This document shows positions 39,430-55,500 of a stretch of DNA of 64,000 nucleotides, in pieces. Position numbers and translations under genes: made by a program. Source of the DNA: Meloidogyne chitwoodi (lineage: Eukaryota > Nematoda > Chromadorea > Rhabditida > Meloidogynidae); assembly GCA_015183035.1 (NCBI GenBank), contig JACZZP010000003.1, forward strand, positions 2,604,001 through 2,668,000. The letters run 5' to 3'. Position 1 is the stretch's first letter. Each line of letters begins with the position of its first letter. The notes under the pieces were generated by a model. The model was not told the origin of the DNA, ran no database searches, and saw only the letters and a program-made list of their open reading frames with translations.

Positions 39430-40757
39430 ATGGAAGACAATAAGTCAGACACAAATTCATTAACAAAAAACGTAGCAATAACAGCTCGCAAAAAAGACGA
39501 TTTTTTAATTTTAGCAGAACTTGGGGAAGGTTTTTTTTTATTTTAATGTTTCTTTTTAATTATTTTTATTTTTAGGTTCGTACTCAACAGTTTATTTGGC
39601 ATCAGAAAAGTCTACTAGCAATAAATTTGCAATTAAAGTTTGTTCAAAAAGGAAAATTCAACGGGAAAAAAAGGTTTATATTTTTATTAAATTTTAGAAG
39701 TGAACATTTTCTTTATTTTTTATTTTAAAAAATTAATCAAAATTCAGGTTCATCAAATATTTCGTGAACGAGACATTCTCCGTCTTCTTTCAACTCCTGA
39801 ACATTCTCATCCCTTCATTATTCGTCTTTACTGCACTTTTCAAGATTCTGATTGTCTTTACTTTGTGTTGACCTTGGCCGAGAAAAAAGATTTATTGACA
39901 AGATTTAAAGCTTTGGGAAATTCTTTTGACTTGGAAAAGACTCGTTTTGTAATGGCTGAGATTTGTTTGGCTTTATTACATATTCATGGACTTGATGTGG
40001 TACACAGAGATGTTAAACCTGGTATTCACTTTTTTGAATTTAAATTTCTTTTAAATGGCCCTAGAAGGTTAATAACGTATTTTTGATAAAATTTCACTAT
40101 TTATAAACATCCCATTAATTTTTAGAAAATATTTTGCTTCGTAAAAACGGCCATATTCTTCTCTCTGATTTTGGTTGTTCTAAATTAATTGAAAAAGAAA
40201 TCAATTTGAACGAAAATAATGATATTAATTGTACAAAAGATGAGGTTGAAGACCTCAAGGAAAAAGGAGGGAGAAGAAAAGAAAAAAGACGTTGTTCATT
40301 TGTAGGAACTGCACAATATGTTAGCCCTGAAGTTTGTTTATTTTTAATATTTTTTTTAATTTTTAATTTTTTAAAGATGCTTAATGGAGAAGCGTCGACT
40401 TCAGCTTGTGATTGGTGGTGAGAGAATTAAAAAATATTTTTAATAATTAATATTTTTATTTAAAAAAGGTCATTTGGAGTAATTTTATTTGAATTTTTAT
40501 CCGGTCGTCGTCCATTTAATGGAGAAAGTGAATTTCTTTTATTTCAACAAATATTAAAGTTAAAATATCAATTTCCGTCAAATTTTGCTTCAGAAGATGC
40601 TAAAAAATTAATTGAACAAATTTTAGTTTTGAATAAAATTGAAAGGTTAGATGGACTTGGAATTAAAGAGAACGCTTTCTTTGAAGGAATTGATTGGGAA
40701 AATTTGGCTAAATTAAAATCTCCTTTATTTGATGAGATAAATGACGAATTGGAGTGA
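39430..40757 (+). CDS. PDK1-like AGC kinase without a PH domain
   Basis: PDK1 phosphorylates the activation loop of Akt, S6K and other AGC kinases. Six exons (39430-39529, 39576-39673, 39748-40021, 40126-40331, 40377-40417, 40469-40757) give 1008 nt, 335 residues. Landmarks: ELGEGSYSTVYLASEK (glycine loop), KFAIKVCSKRKI (catalytic Lys), RERDILRLL (helix C Glu), VVHRDVKPENILL, LSDFGCSKL, SFVGTAQYVSPEML and ACDWWSFGVILFEFLSGRRP. The VGTAQYVSPE loop is typical of PDK1. A Glu/Lys-rich insert of about 45 residues lies between DFG and the activation loop. The protein ends right after the kinase domain (DEINDELE), so the usual C-terminal PH domain is absent. ATG 39430 follows TTTTTATAG. The gene is divergent from the SR gene by 489 bp. 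Confidence 0.88.
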
Positions 40758-41285
40758 ATAATAGGTTTACTTTTTTATTATTATTTGGAAATTTACGTTT
40801 TTGATTATTTGCAACTTTTTCTGGTCTCTAAATTTTTTGTGCCTTTTTTCCCAAAATTTTTTTGTATTTTTTCCTTTACTGAATTTTGATATTGTATGTA
40901 TTTTTGGATATTAAAGACTATAAAATTAAAAAATATAAAGTAATTGATAAAAGAAATTATTTGTTTAAAACAGCTTTTTTAAAACATTGGAAATATCCTA
41001 TTAGTTTTAAAAAGCTGTTGGTTGGAGTTGAGAAAGTTTGCTTCAAGTTTTAATTATTAATTTATTTAAACTTGGATTATTAAAACTTGAAGAAAAGTAT
41101 TAAAAGGGACATGTAAAAAATGGAATAAAAATAATAAAAAAATTTAAAAAAATCAAAATATATTTTAAATAATTTTTTGCCAAAACTTTATGTGCTGCTA
41201 ATTTTTGTAAAAATAAAGAGATTTTTTTAATTGCTTAGAATTAACGGCAGAAAATTTTTTTAAACAATTAAAGAAATGATAAAAT
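40758..41285. other. Convergent spacer with a foldback element
   Basis: 3' flanks of the PDK1-like and CaMK1 genes. It contains a foldback copy at about 40969-41029 and A/T tracts. Confidence 0.45.
40969..41029. repeat. Foldback element, AGCTTTTTTA family, copy 1
   Basis: AAACAGCTTTTTTAAAA and TTTTAAAAAGCTGTTGGTTG (then GAGTT) form inverted ends. The right end matches the copies at 53700, 54495 and 55858. Confidence 0.6.
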
Positions 41286-44862
<3,577 letters not shown>

Positions 44863-45239
44863 TTTTTAATTAAATTTAATATTTTTGGCTTCCTTAAATT
44901 TAATAATACATATTATTTAAATTTTTAATTAATCATAAATTTAAATGTCATCTTCATTGTATTAATTTCAATTTTGTGATTTAATTTTAAAAATATGTAA
45001 ATAAATATTAAAAATGTATTAAATTTCATTGCTTTAATGGTTATGACCTTCGGACTATTATATAAAATTAAAAAAACTAGATAAAGTATGCAAAAAGCTT
45101 AGCCAACGGCAGAAACGTTAAAAAAGAAGATAAGTACTACTGGAAGAAAATTACTTAGTCATACATAAATATTATTTTTTTGATAATAAGTAGGGAAAAA
45201 AGATGTATAAATAAAATAGAAAATAAAAAAAATAAAAAC

Positions 45240-45440
45240 ATTCAGAAAAACTACAAACATTCCGGAAAAATACAAACAGGAAAATATATTAAACATTCCG
45301 GAAAACATTAAAAAATTCAAATTACAATCAGGCAAAAAAATAAAAACATTTAGGAAAATAATACAAATTCCGGAAAACATTATAAGAATTCCGTAAAATA
45401 TATTAAAGATTCTATAAAATATTACAAACATTCAGAAAAA
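45240..45440. repeat. AAACATTCCGGAAAA cluster upstream of cmk-1
   Basis: TTCCGGAA at 45260, 45296 and 45368, plus near copies (ATTCAGGAAAA, ATTCCGTAAAA), in the 5' flank of the cmk-1 long exon. Confidence 0.7.
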
Positions 45441-46499
45441 TATCAACAATTAAATACATAATACAATAACTAAACAAACCATAAAACGTTAAAAATTAAG
45501 TAATTTATGTTTTACAACCCTGGGAGAATATAAAATGTTAATTTAAAATTTATAGTAATTTAATGGGTAATTTTACAACAAAATTTGTTTGTTGAGAAAA
45601 TAATAGAAAGGCGTGGGTGTTGTGGAGGGGAAATGCAAAAAATGCCAAGAAAAAAGATAAGGAGAAGAAGCTAGGAAAAGCTAAAATTAAATCAATGGAT
45701 AGATTGACCCTCTCTCTAAAAAGAAATCGAATTTGGCCAATTTTTTGAAAAAAGAGAGGTAAAATAGGCAAAATTGTAAGTAAAAGCCTCCTCTTGAGAC
45801 TTAAAAGTCTATAACCTTTTATTATTTAAAGATAAATTCATAAAATTTTGTCAAAAAATAAAGGAGATTCTGGGCTATAAAATGATAATTTCTTAATTTA
45901 ATTTATATAGTTTAAAAAAAGTTGTAATTTTCTAAATTAAGTACAATGTTAAAACACAACCTAAGACAACATAAAAAACAAGTTTTTTAAAAAAAGAACT
46001 TTTTTAGTTAAAAAAGCATTGAAAATAAGCAATTTAAATTTTAAAGTTTAGCAAAACTTTAAAAACTGAGGCAAGCTTTTCCCTAGAGGCAATTTGTGCA
46101 AAAAGCCACTAAAAAATCGATAAAAGCAAACAATTATGCAGCTAAAAATAAATTTATTTAAGCAAGTTTTTAAATTTTGTATGATATATGCCATGTTTTT
46201 ATAGAATGCCAATTTTATAAAAATATGGATTTATTGCCATAAATATTTTTGGCATGGCAAATGAAATCCGTTGTGTCCCTATATCCCGGTTTCCTTATAA
46301 AAATAAGTTTATTAAATAATTCTATTTAAAAGTACATTTCCCTATTAAAAAAAGAAATTAAAAAAAAATTTTTTTTTTTAATTTAATTCCCAACATGCAT
46401 AAATTTAATATTAAATGTAGAAAAATTTTTCTTTATTAATGGGCACCCATTCAAATCGAATTCGAAAAAGAAGAAGAGCAAGTAAGCAAGGCAAAAAGG

Positions 46500-46580
46500 T
46501 TTTTTGGCGCAGCACTTTTTGGCGCAGACATTTTCACCAAAATAAAGGCCACGCCAAAATTTTGCGCCGAAACAACTACA
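46500..46580. repeat. GGCGC/GCGCCGAAAC dispersed repeat, copy 3
   Basis: TTTTTTGGCGCAGCACTTTT, TGGCGCAGAC and TTTTGCGCCGAAACAACTAC in an AT-rich spacer. Confidence 0.55.
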
Positions 46581-47802
46581 AGTAATTTATTTATAAGATA
46601 AGAGTTGTTGAACATCTTTTATATTTTTCTCGTGTTTTTTGTCTCCAAGACAACAAAATAAGGGCAAAAAATAATGGGCAAGAAAGGAAAGAGGAAAAGG
46701 ATAATAATGACGGGGAGGATAAAAAAATTAAAGAAAATTAGAGAGAAAAGAAAAATATAAATATAATAGCATGAAAAAAAATATAGCAGCTGTCTCGATG
46801 CCAAGAATTATTAAAATGTTAAGTGTAAGTGTACAAAATGTCCAAAAGAATAAAATGTCCAAAGTGAAAGTTTATTTAAAAATTCCAATGGACAGAATGT
46901 CCAATAAGGAAAAAGCAACCAAAATGTCAATAAGACAAATGGTCCATAAATAAAAATGACCTACCAAAAATATTCTGGACATTTTACTATTGGACATTTT
47001 GAAAAAGTTATGCCAAATTGCCTGGCTGGGAATTTTAGTGCAAAAAAATAATGGCGGGTAGAGTCTAACACAAGTACATTTTGTCATAAAGAAATAATAA
47101 AAAAGAGAGGGCTAACGATGCCATAAAAAATAGAAGAACGTGGTCTTAATAACCAGACAGATTTGAGAAAATTAATAAATTAAAAAATATCTAAATTTTA
47201 ATAATAAAATTTATTAAATTTTTTGTTATATAAAAGAAAAAATGAATAAAAACGATTGAAAAAAAATAATTTTTTGAAATATTATTATCATTTTTTGGAA
47301 GCACAAGAGTTAGCTGAATTCGAGCTTCTATAACTCGAAAAAGATTCGGCTTTTCAAAAAGTCATTTGTACCATTAGATAGTGAATTAAATTTTCTACAA
47401 AATGATATCAAAAGCAAAAATTTTGTTTAAAAAATAAAAAAGTTATGATCGAAAAACTAATTTAATTTTAAATTTAAAAAATAATTTAAAATTACATAAA
47501 ATACTATTTTTTGGCATAATGTATATAAAAGGCAATCAATCCCAAAACTTGTTTTAATGTTTTCTAGAACATAAAAAAGACGAGAGTGTAAATAAAAAAG
47601 AGAGATTTTTACTCTTACTTAAACTCTCTCGCTTATAATAGAACAACGAGAGACAACACAAATTGTAGAGAGACTAATTGTAAGCAACAAAAATGATTTG
47701 TGTTTTATTTATAAGTTTAAACAGATTTATATTTTCACTTATTTTTTATTTTTACATTATTTCAAACTATATTTTATCAAAAATACTTTTTTTTAAGATT
47801 CA

Positions 47803-50800
47803 ATGAGTTTTTATTGCAATGTAAAACTTAATGATACAAGGCATAGACCGGAATCATCTTCTCCACCTGAAGAATTGATGGGTATTCTATTTTTAATTTA
47901 GTTTATTAATATTTATTTATAGATTGCTTGTTACCTGATGCTTCTACTAGTCAAAGTTCTGTTGATATTCGTGGACCTGTGGCTTATTCTAAAGGTTTTT
48001 ATTTAAAAAGAATTTTAAAGTCGTTGCCCTTTATTTTATTTACCTTGGCAAAATTTGGTTCTTGTTTGGGGAAAAAAGGTATTAGGATTGTTTTTAGTTA
48101 TAAGGAAGATTTAGAAGTCATAAAGGATGTTTCTGTTTAATTTTCAATAATTAGTCAATTAATTGTTTTTCTCAATTTTAGACCAGAATAATCAAAATAA
48201 GGTGAATTCTCAACAAAATCATTTATTCCAAGTTCCAAAGCCTATTGTTAAATCTATGCTTCCAGACCAAATCTGTTTGAACAGCGAATTGTCAAAGTTT
48301 CACAAGCCTTCTTCAGCTGTAATTAAAAAACAATTGGGACAATTTCGGTCTAAACTTAATGAGGTTAAAATAATTTAAAGTTCCAGAAAATGTTCAAATA
48401 AATTTTTTTTAGATTCCCAATGCTGAATGGAAACGCAATGTCGATCATTTAATTTCTTTTGCAATTCAACAACAATCAGATATTGATTTGCTTCGTTCTT
48501 GTTCAATGACCTATGAACAATGGGCCAGTTGTCAACTAAAAAAATATGGCACTTTGATGTGTGAACATGCAAATTTGACAATTCAAAATAAGAAAATGGA
48601 AGAATATGAAAATCTTGTTAAAAAAGAAAAGAATTTGATAGAGACAAAAAATGGAATTTTGGAAAAGGAAAGGAAAAGATTTGAAAATGAGGCGAATGAC
48701 TTGAGATTGTTTAGGGAAAAATACAAGGATTCACTCAAGGAAGTGGAAAGGTTTAAATTTTTTCTTTTTGGGGGTACGGGTCAGAAATTTTTATCCACAA
48801 AAATTAAAAAAAATTTTTAAGGTTAAAAACAGACGCTGAAACATCTAAAAAAAGGATTATCCAATTAATTGATGAAAAAGAAAAATTATTAAAAATGAGT
48901 GATTTGGCAAAAAATCTTCCAAAAGTTGAGGCAGAAAGAAATAATTTAAAAAAACAAAATGAAGAATTACAAAAAAAAGATAATGCAAAAATTGTAGAAC
49001 TTGAAGAAAAATATAATTTGGCTCAAAAAAGAATAAAGGTTTTGTTAAACGATTTTAAATGTGAAGAAGAAAATGCGATGGAAAATTCAAATGAAAATTT
49101 ACTTAAGCAAAAGATTTGTGAATTAGAAGAAAAATTGGAAAAAGAAAAGAAATTGAAGGTGGCAGAGGCTAAAACGGTTTGCAAAAAATTTTTCAAATTA
49201 AATTTTTTCTCAATAAAAATATGTTTCTTTTGAAAGAATTCATCTAGTTGAGTCAATTGACATCAAAATCAGCATGTCAGTTTCGGGCAGAAATAAAGAT
49301 TTTTTAAATAAAAAAAACTATAGGGGGAAGTAAGCTATTTTAGGTGATTACCGAAGCTGTTTCCCTTATTTTCTGAGTTAATTTGGATATTTTTAAATTT
49401 ATTTTTCTTAAGGTACCATCAAGCGAGAATAACGATCAGAAAGAAGGATTATCGCGTGCAATGAAACGAGAGCTTTCTCTACGTGATGCTGAAATTAACA
49501 GACTTAAACTTGACTGTGCAGCGAAGGCTGAAGAAATAATTGAGGTATTTATAAATTTAGTATAAGTTAATCTATGTATGAGCTCAAATAATTAATATTT
49601 CCGTTCCTTGAGCTCTCAGTAAAAATATATAAGAACATCCTGCGGGAGACAAAAATTCGCCGTTTTTGTCTATTGAAAATCTAATAACCACAAGGGGGGG
49701 TTGGCTCAATTTTTATAAAAATAAATTATATAAATGAATAATAATAGCTCAGTCGAATGAGCTGAGTTGATTGAGACTAAATTCAATAAAATTTTGATTA
49801 ATTTAAATAAAGTTATACTTCCTTAAAATATCACTGGGCTTTTTCCTGGGAAAAGTTTTTAGAATAATTCTACGAAAAATTAGGTATTTAAAGAAAATGT
49901 GTCGCTAAAATATACAAGTACTAGTAATTAGTTTATAGTATTCATCCACTTTAGACTAAATCACAAATTGACGAATCTAAGCATGCCAAAATGGAACTAC
50001 GAGAAAAGCTTCGGCGCAAAAAAGAGGAGGCACAAACAGCAAGGAATGAATTAAAATCAGAGAGAGAGCAGCGCGAGTTCCTCGAAAAACGTCTTAGTGA
50101 TTTGGACGAACAATTGCAGAAATATAGAGACAAACCTTCGGATGATAATCAAGTTTGTTTACTCTACATTTTTGACTTTGTCTCCTGGCGTGGATCTATT
50201 ATTATTAAATTTTTAATGATTATCTACCTAAACGAAAAGTTTATTGTAAATTATTTTACCTCGTCAATGAATTTCGAAAATTGTGAAGTACATAAATAAC
50301 GGAAAATTATCCTATTTTCCTTTATCTATGTACTTTACAATTTTTGTAATTCATTTAAGATGGAAATTCATTGATGATTTTTAAACAGAAACTCAATTTT
50401 GAATATTAATTATCTTCATATCTGTCATCGAATTGTTTTCAGAGTCGTCCTTTTTGGCTCATAGTATTTATACTGTCTTATTTAACTTATTAGTTTGTAT
50501 TTATCACGATTTACTGTTATTATAGCACGATTTTTGTCAAACTTAAGTCACATTGGACTTTTCATCAAGATAATGCCTCGCATCTCTATATAACATTTAT
50601 TCGTTCAATTTATCATTTACTATCAAAAAAGGAATAAACATTTAATAAAACGTATTTATGCCTTTGCTTTATCTATTAGGTTATTTTATTCTATTTTTAA
50701 TAACTCCTCGCCAGGAGAATTTATTTGTTCTCTCAATACTATTTGCTAAGATGATTATATTTGCAGAAGTTGGGACAAAAACAGATAGAAACCGTTCTCC

Positions 50801-52030
50801 CTTCTAACAAACAAATAAAATCTAGAGTATGTTTTGTCAATTTTAGTTTATAAAATTTTAAGATTCGTGAAATTTCCAACAAAAAGGATCTCATGGAAAA
50901 AGCTATTGATCTGTTTGCCGATAAGAAATGTGGTAAATGTGTGACCTTAAAAGGAGGTTGATTAGCTTTGAGTAGTTAATTAAAAAATAATTATATTTAG
51001 AACTCGATGCACTTCAACTAAAATTGAGTGCTTCCGTTCATAGAAAAAATAATGACGATTCAAGTTCCAAAAATGAGAAAGACTCTAAGAATGACCCTAA
51101 AGAGGAGACAGGCACTAGTAACGTGCAAAAACAAGAGGAGAACGTAGATAAACAGACCTCTAATATTACTGATAAATCAACCAAACCTAAGCAATCCTTG
51201 AAGCGAAATGCTCCAGAAAATAGTTCAGAGCCAGCCAAAAAACGTCATAAAAAGTTTGATTTTAATTTAAAAGATCTTGATGTTCTTTAGATAATATTAT
51301 GATAGTTCCGTTTGTGTAGATTATTCAAATCTTTATTTCCTCAATATTTTAATTTAGGAGGAAAACATCCGATTCACAACAAGAAAAGGAGGGTCAACAA
51401 CCATCTCTGCCTACTAAGCCGTCTGACCTACCCAAGTGTGACCAAACGTCAACATCATCTAAAAACAATAATACATCTGAAAAACAAAAAATCATCCAAA
51501 AAGATGCTTCGGTCTCTAAAAAAGTCTCTGAGCCTCAAAGGAATGCTCAGCCTGCATTAAAACAACATAAAACTCCTGAGCCTCCAAAACCCGTTCAACC
51601 GTCACCTTTACCCTCAACTACTTGTCAAAAGACTTGTGAACCAAAAAAGGATTCTCAACAGACTTCTTTGCCTTCTAAAAGTGTTAAAAAATCAACAACA
51701 ATGCAAAAAAGTGTTCAGAAGCCCTCAACCTCGTCTCAAAAGGCTACAGAACAACAAGCTCCTATTATTCAAAAAGTGGATGCTAACAGTATTGCTGCTC
51801 GTATTGTGACTGCATTTATGATGTAAAAATTAATTTTATTTGAGTAATTTACCTTTTTTTAAAAAAATAGGTTCATTGGAGAACCTTGCAATGTAAACAA
51901 CGATGCCCGAATTCTTATCCCGGATTTTCTTTCAAAATATAAACTTCCACCTGATCATCTAATAGGAACACAACTTGCAGTAATTGCGGAAGAAGCACAA
52001 AAAGCAAAAGAGGAGAGTATGGTGAAATAA
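47803..52030 (+). CDS. Unrecognised coiled-coil protein, probably nuclear
   Basis: I do not recognise a family. The start at 47803 (MSFYCNVKLNDTRHRPESSS) follows TTTTTTTTAAG. Exons at 48180-48364 and 48413-48750 give VPKPIVKSMLPDQICLNSEL, IPNAEWKRNVDHLISFAIQQ and CSMTYEQWASCQLKKYGTLM. A long Glu/Lys coiled coil follows (48600-50150), for example KMELREKLRRKKEEAQTARN. The third part is polar and basic, with AKKRHKK joined to RKTSDSQQEKEG by an intron from about 51254, forming a nuclear-localisation-like cluster, then a Pro/Gln/Lys/Ser-rich region. It closes with a folded-looking end, ANSIAARIVTAFMMFIGEPC then RILIPDFLSKYKLPPDHLIG, and stops at 52030. Roughly 750 residues. A chromatin or RNA-linked role is only a guess from composition. 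Confidence 0.65.
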
Positions 52031-52537
52031 ATAAATGTTTATAAAATTAAATATTAAAACGGGGAATTTTTTTTTATTCCAAAAAAGTTATAGGTTTAAG
52101 TCTTGTTTTTTTACGAATTATTTTTATTTTTTTGTTTCAGTTCACATTTTTTTAAATTAAAACTTAAAAAATAAGGGGTACAAATTTTAAATTACTTTAA
52201 AGATACTTTTTTAAGATTAAACTTAAAAATGAATAAACTTTAAACTTACAAACTTGAAAATTAACTAGAAAATAAACTTAATTTTGTAAACTTTAAAATG
52301 TTGTTTAAGCTTATCTCAAGTTTATTAACAAATCCTACTGTATTATTAATTTTATTAGTACAAGGGAAATGCGAAAATTATTTTTTAAACAATTTTGTGT
52401 CTCCTCACACCCTCATTTTCTTAAGCCATAGTATCTTCTCTACTTCTGTGACATTCACTTTTTATAGTCCATTTTTTTGAGCAACCTCTTCATGTGCTAT
52501 GTCACCTTAAATTTTTTGTACCTTAGTAAAGTAACAT

Positions 52538-55500
52538 TTAAAGGGAAGAACCTGTATGTTCACCTCTATTTTGTCCTGATGATTCGGCAGCTCCTATTTG
52601 TTTGTCTGTTCCTTCTGAATGTTCCCCCGTTCCTTCTGAGTGATGTCCCTCTCCTTCTGAATGTTGTCCCTCCCCTTCTGAGTGTTCCTCCGTTCTTTCT
52701 GAGTGTTGTTCTCCCTCATCATTATGTTGATGTTCCCCTTCCTCTCCTTTTTCATTATGTTGATGTTCCCCTTCCTCTCCTTTTTCATTATGTTTATGTC
52801 CTCCTTTGCCCTTTTTTTCATGATCAGGCCATCCAACAAAGCGTACCTAAAAGTTTATTTTTTTACTTCATTGAATCTCCTTACAGCTCCTCCAAGGTGT
52901 TCATGTTCGTCTTCCTCAGATTCTGAACTGTGCTCTCCACCAAGTATGTGAGGAGATAAAATCTTTAAAAAATTTAAGAATATGAGCAAGTAGAAAATTA
53001 ATGACATTATAAGATTTTTTAAGTTTGATCTTAACAAAATTTTTAAGCTTGATCTTAAAAATTATTTTAAAGATCAAGCTTAAAAATTTTTTTATGTTTG
53101 ATCTTAAATTGTTCAATATTTATAATCTCAAGTTTATTTTCTTACCTCAATCAAGTAGTGTTCCTTACTGTAAATACGAGGGGAGAGAAAGTGCGGACTT
53201 AGCACAAGAATACCAAAAAAATCTGGGGATCCCACGTGGATTGCGCCGGCAGCTTTAAGATTAAAAATAATATATTTTTTAATTTTAAAGTTTATACCTG
53301 GACCAAGAATTTGTACAAATAAAGCACGTGGAGAAAGAACACGTGCTTCAGCTGCCACAGGCGAAAGAACCTTAAAAATGGGACAAAATGTCATTTACCT
53401 TAAAATTCACTCACTTCAGCCATAAAAGCTTCCGGACTGAGGGTATAAGTGTCAAGAACTTGAGGTGTCAATATTTGTGCTTTGAACACTTCAGGACTTA
53501 AAATACGTGCAAATACTGCCATTGGTGAAAGAATCGTCGCGTAGAAGGCGACAGGGGAAAGTGCGCGAATCTGAAGGATTTATTAAGAATTAGGGAATAT
53601 TTATTTTATTACCGTCAATACTTCTGGTGAAATTATCTCCCTATAGAACGCATGAGGTGATAAAAATAAACCCTGAAAAAAAGAAAATAAACTCAAAAAA
53701 CTCCAACGCAGCTTTTTACCGCATTAGACTGTCCCGGTTAATTTTAAAAAAGCTGTAGGTTGGATCAACGAAAAATTTTATTTAAAATTTTTACAAACCT
53801 CTAATACAACACCACCTAATCGAGTATCAAAAGCAAATGGTTCTAATGCAAGAATACGAGGGATAGGGTGAACACCAATTTCTGTATCTGGTGCCAAACC
53901 TGCATCCTGTCGTTTTCTTCGTTTTCGTTTACGATTGTCAATTAGAGAATTTTCAACTTGTCTGAATGGTGGAATGTTATCATCTAAAAGATTAAAAATA
54001 TTAAATATAAGCGCTAGGAAATCTGAGACTCAAGTGACCCTAACGGAGACAAAAGTCTAAATTAAAAAAATATTTTCTCACCATTTAATGAAGAAGTTTC
54101 ATAAATTTCCCCTTCTTTTAAATTAGCAATAGCTTCAATTTTTTCCTCTAAAGCACTTTCAGCACCTTCCAAAGTCTTCAAACTTTGGCCTATTTTAAAT
54201 TCATTTCCTTTATTTATTTTTATAATATTTTGTTGCCAATCATATAAATGAGCATATCCAAGTTTATTTATCATTTCTATTTGTTTATTCTCTAAACTAG
54301 CTTTTAAATTGTTCCATTCCCTTTCTTTTGCTTCAATTTGTAAAATTGTTGGGTAAAGTTTAGTTTCAAGTTGAGCCATTTCGGGGTTTAATTGATTTAC
54401 TAGAGAATCTGAAATAATAGTATTTTAGAGTCTAAAGACAAATTTTCTTTGAGATAAATTCGAATTTTTGGAAAATACGACAATTTTTAAGAGAACTCCA
54501 ACTTGCAGCTTTTTTACCGCAGCAATTGTGTCGGTTAATTTAAAAAAGCTGTAGGTTGGAGTAAAATAAAAAAATTTTTTTACCCAACATCCGACTCATT
54601 CCAGTTATATTCATTAACAAATCCAGCCATTCAATCTGTTCATTTTGTCCAATAGCTTCAAGTGAGATTAGATTAATTGATTGGTTATACAAAGCAAAGA
54701 TCTCTGGTGAAAGTAGTTGACTTATATTTTCATTTAAATTATTTACAAAATTTTCAATTTTTGATGATGCTTTTAATTTTCTTTTCTTCTTTTTGGGATA
54801 CAGAGAAAACAGACGTGGGGATAATAGCGAGATTTTTTGGTTGTTTTTTGTTGTTATTCTTTCACTATTTGTAACCAATTGATTGGTAAATTGTTCAATC
54901 TGAGTTTGAAGTCCATCCATGTTTGAAGGGATATTTTCAATGTTTGGACTCAAACGGACGTTTGGCATGAGTTTGGAGAGAAATCTGAAAAGATTGGAAG
55001 GACTCAAATAGTCTAGACTTTAATTTAATTATTTTTTTCGTACTAAATGTCAGACTCTAGTGACCCTAGATAGTAATATAGAATTATGACTCTATTGTCT
55101 AATTGTCGTTACTTGTTACCCAGGCTCAAAAGACCCGAAATCTCAATTCTGCCCAGACTCTAATAACCCTAAATAAAAATAACTTTGCATTTCTCTCATT
55201 CATCGCCGTGATGAAACGTCTGCAATGCTTCAACGTTCTCCCATACCTTTCCAAAATACGTAAATTTTGAACATTCTTAGGAAGTTGTTCATCTCTTTTA
55301 TTAACAAAAAGAGTTTTTGTTGTTTCTTTTAAAATTGCTCTTTTATTTCTTAATTTTAATTTTTTCAATTTGGTAAATTTACTTCCTTTTCTTTTCCTCC
55401 ATAAAGTGAAAAAATGGCGAAATCGAGATGCTCGTTTTTGTTTGGGTGAGATAACTGTACAATTAAAAATTTGATATTTTGAACTTTTTAACATTTCACA

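Larger units (their letters stand above)
44863..47802. other. 2.9 kb divergent spacer between cmk-1 and coiled-coil genes
   Basis: No gene supported. Contents: a TTCCGGAA/CATTCCGG cluster (45240-45440), a GGCGC repeat (46500-46580), a GGACATTTT/AAAATGTCC cluster (46830-47000), and at 47330-47470 an AT-rich element resembling 11950-12160. Confidence 0.5.

Noticed and set aside
52594..52839. Minus-strand frame [19 protein letters not shown] and overlapping plus-strand frames
   Set aside because: Shadow of the MLT-10-like last exon, which reads [15 protein letters not shown] in the correct frame.
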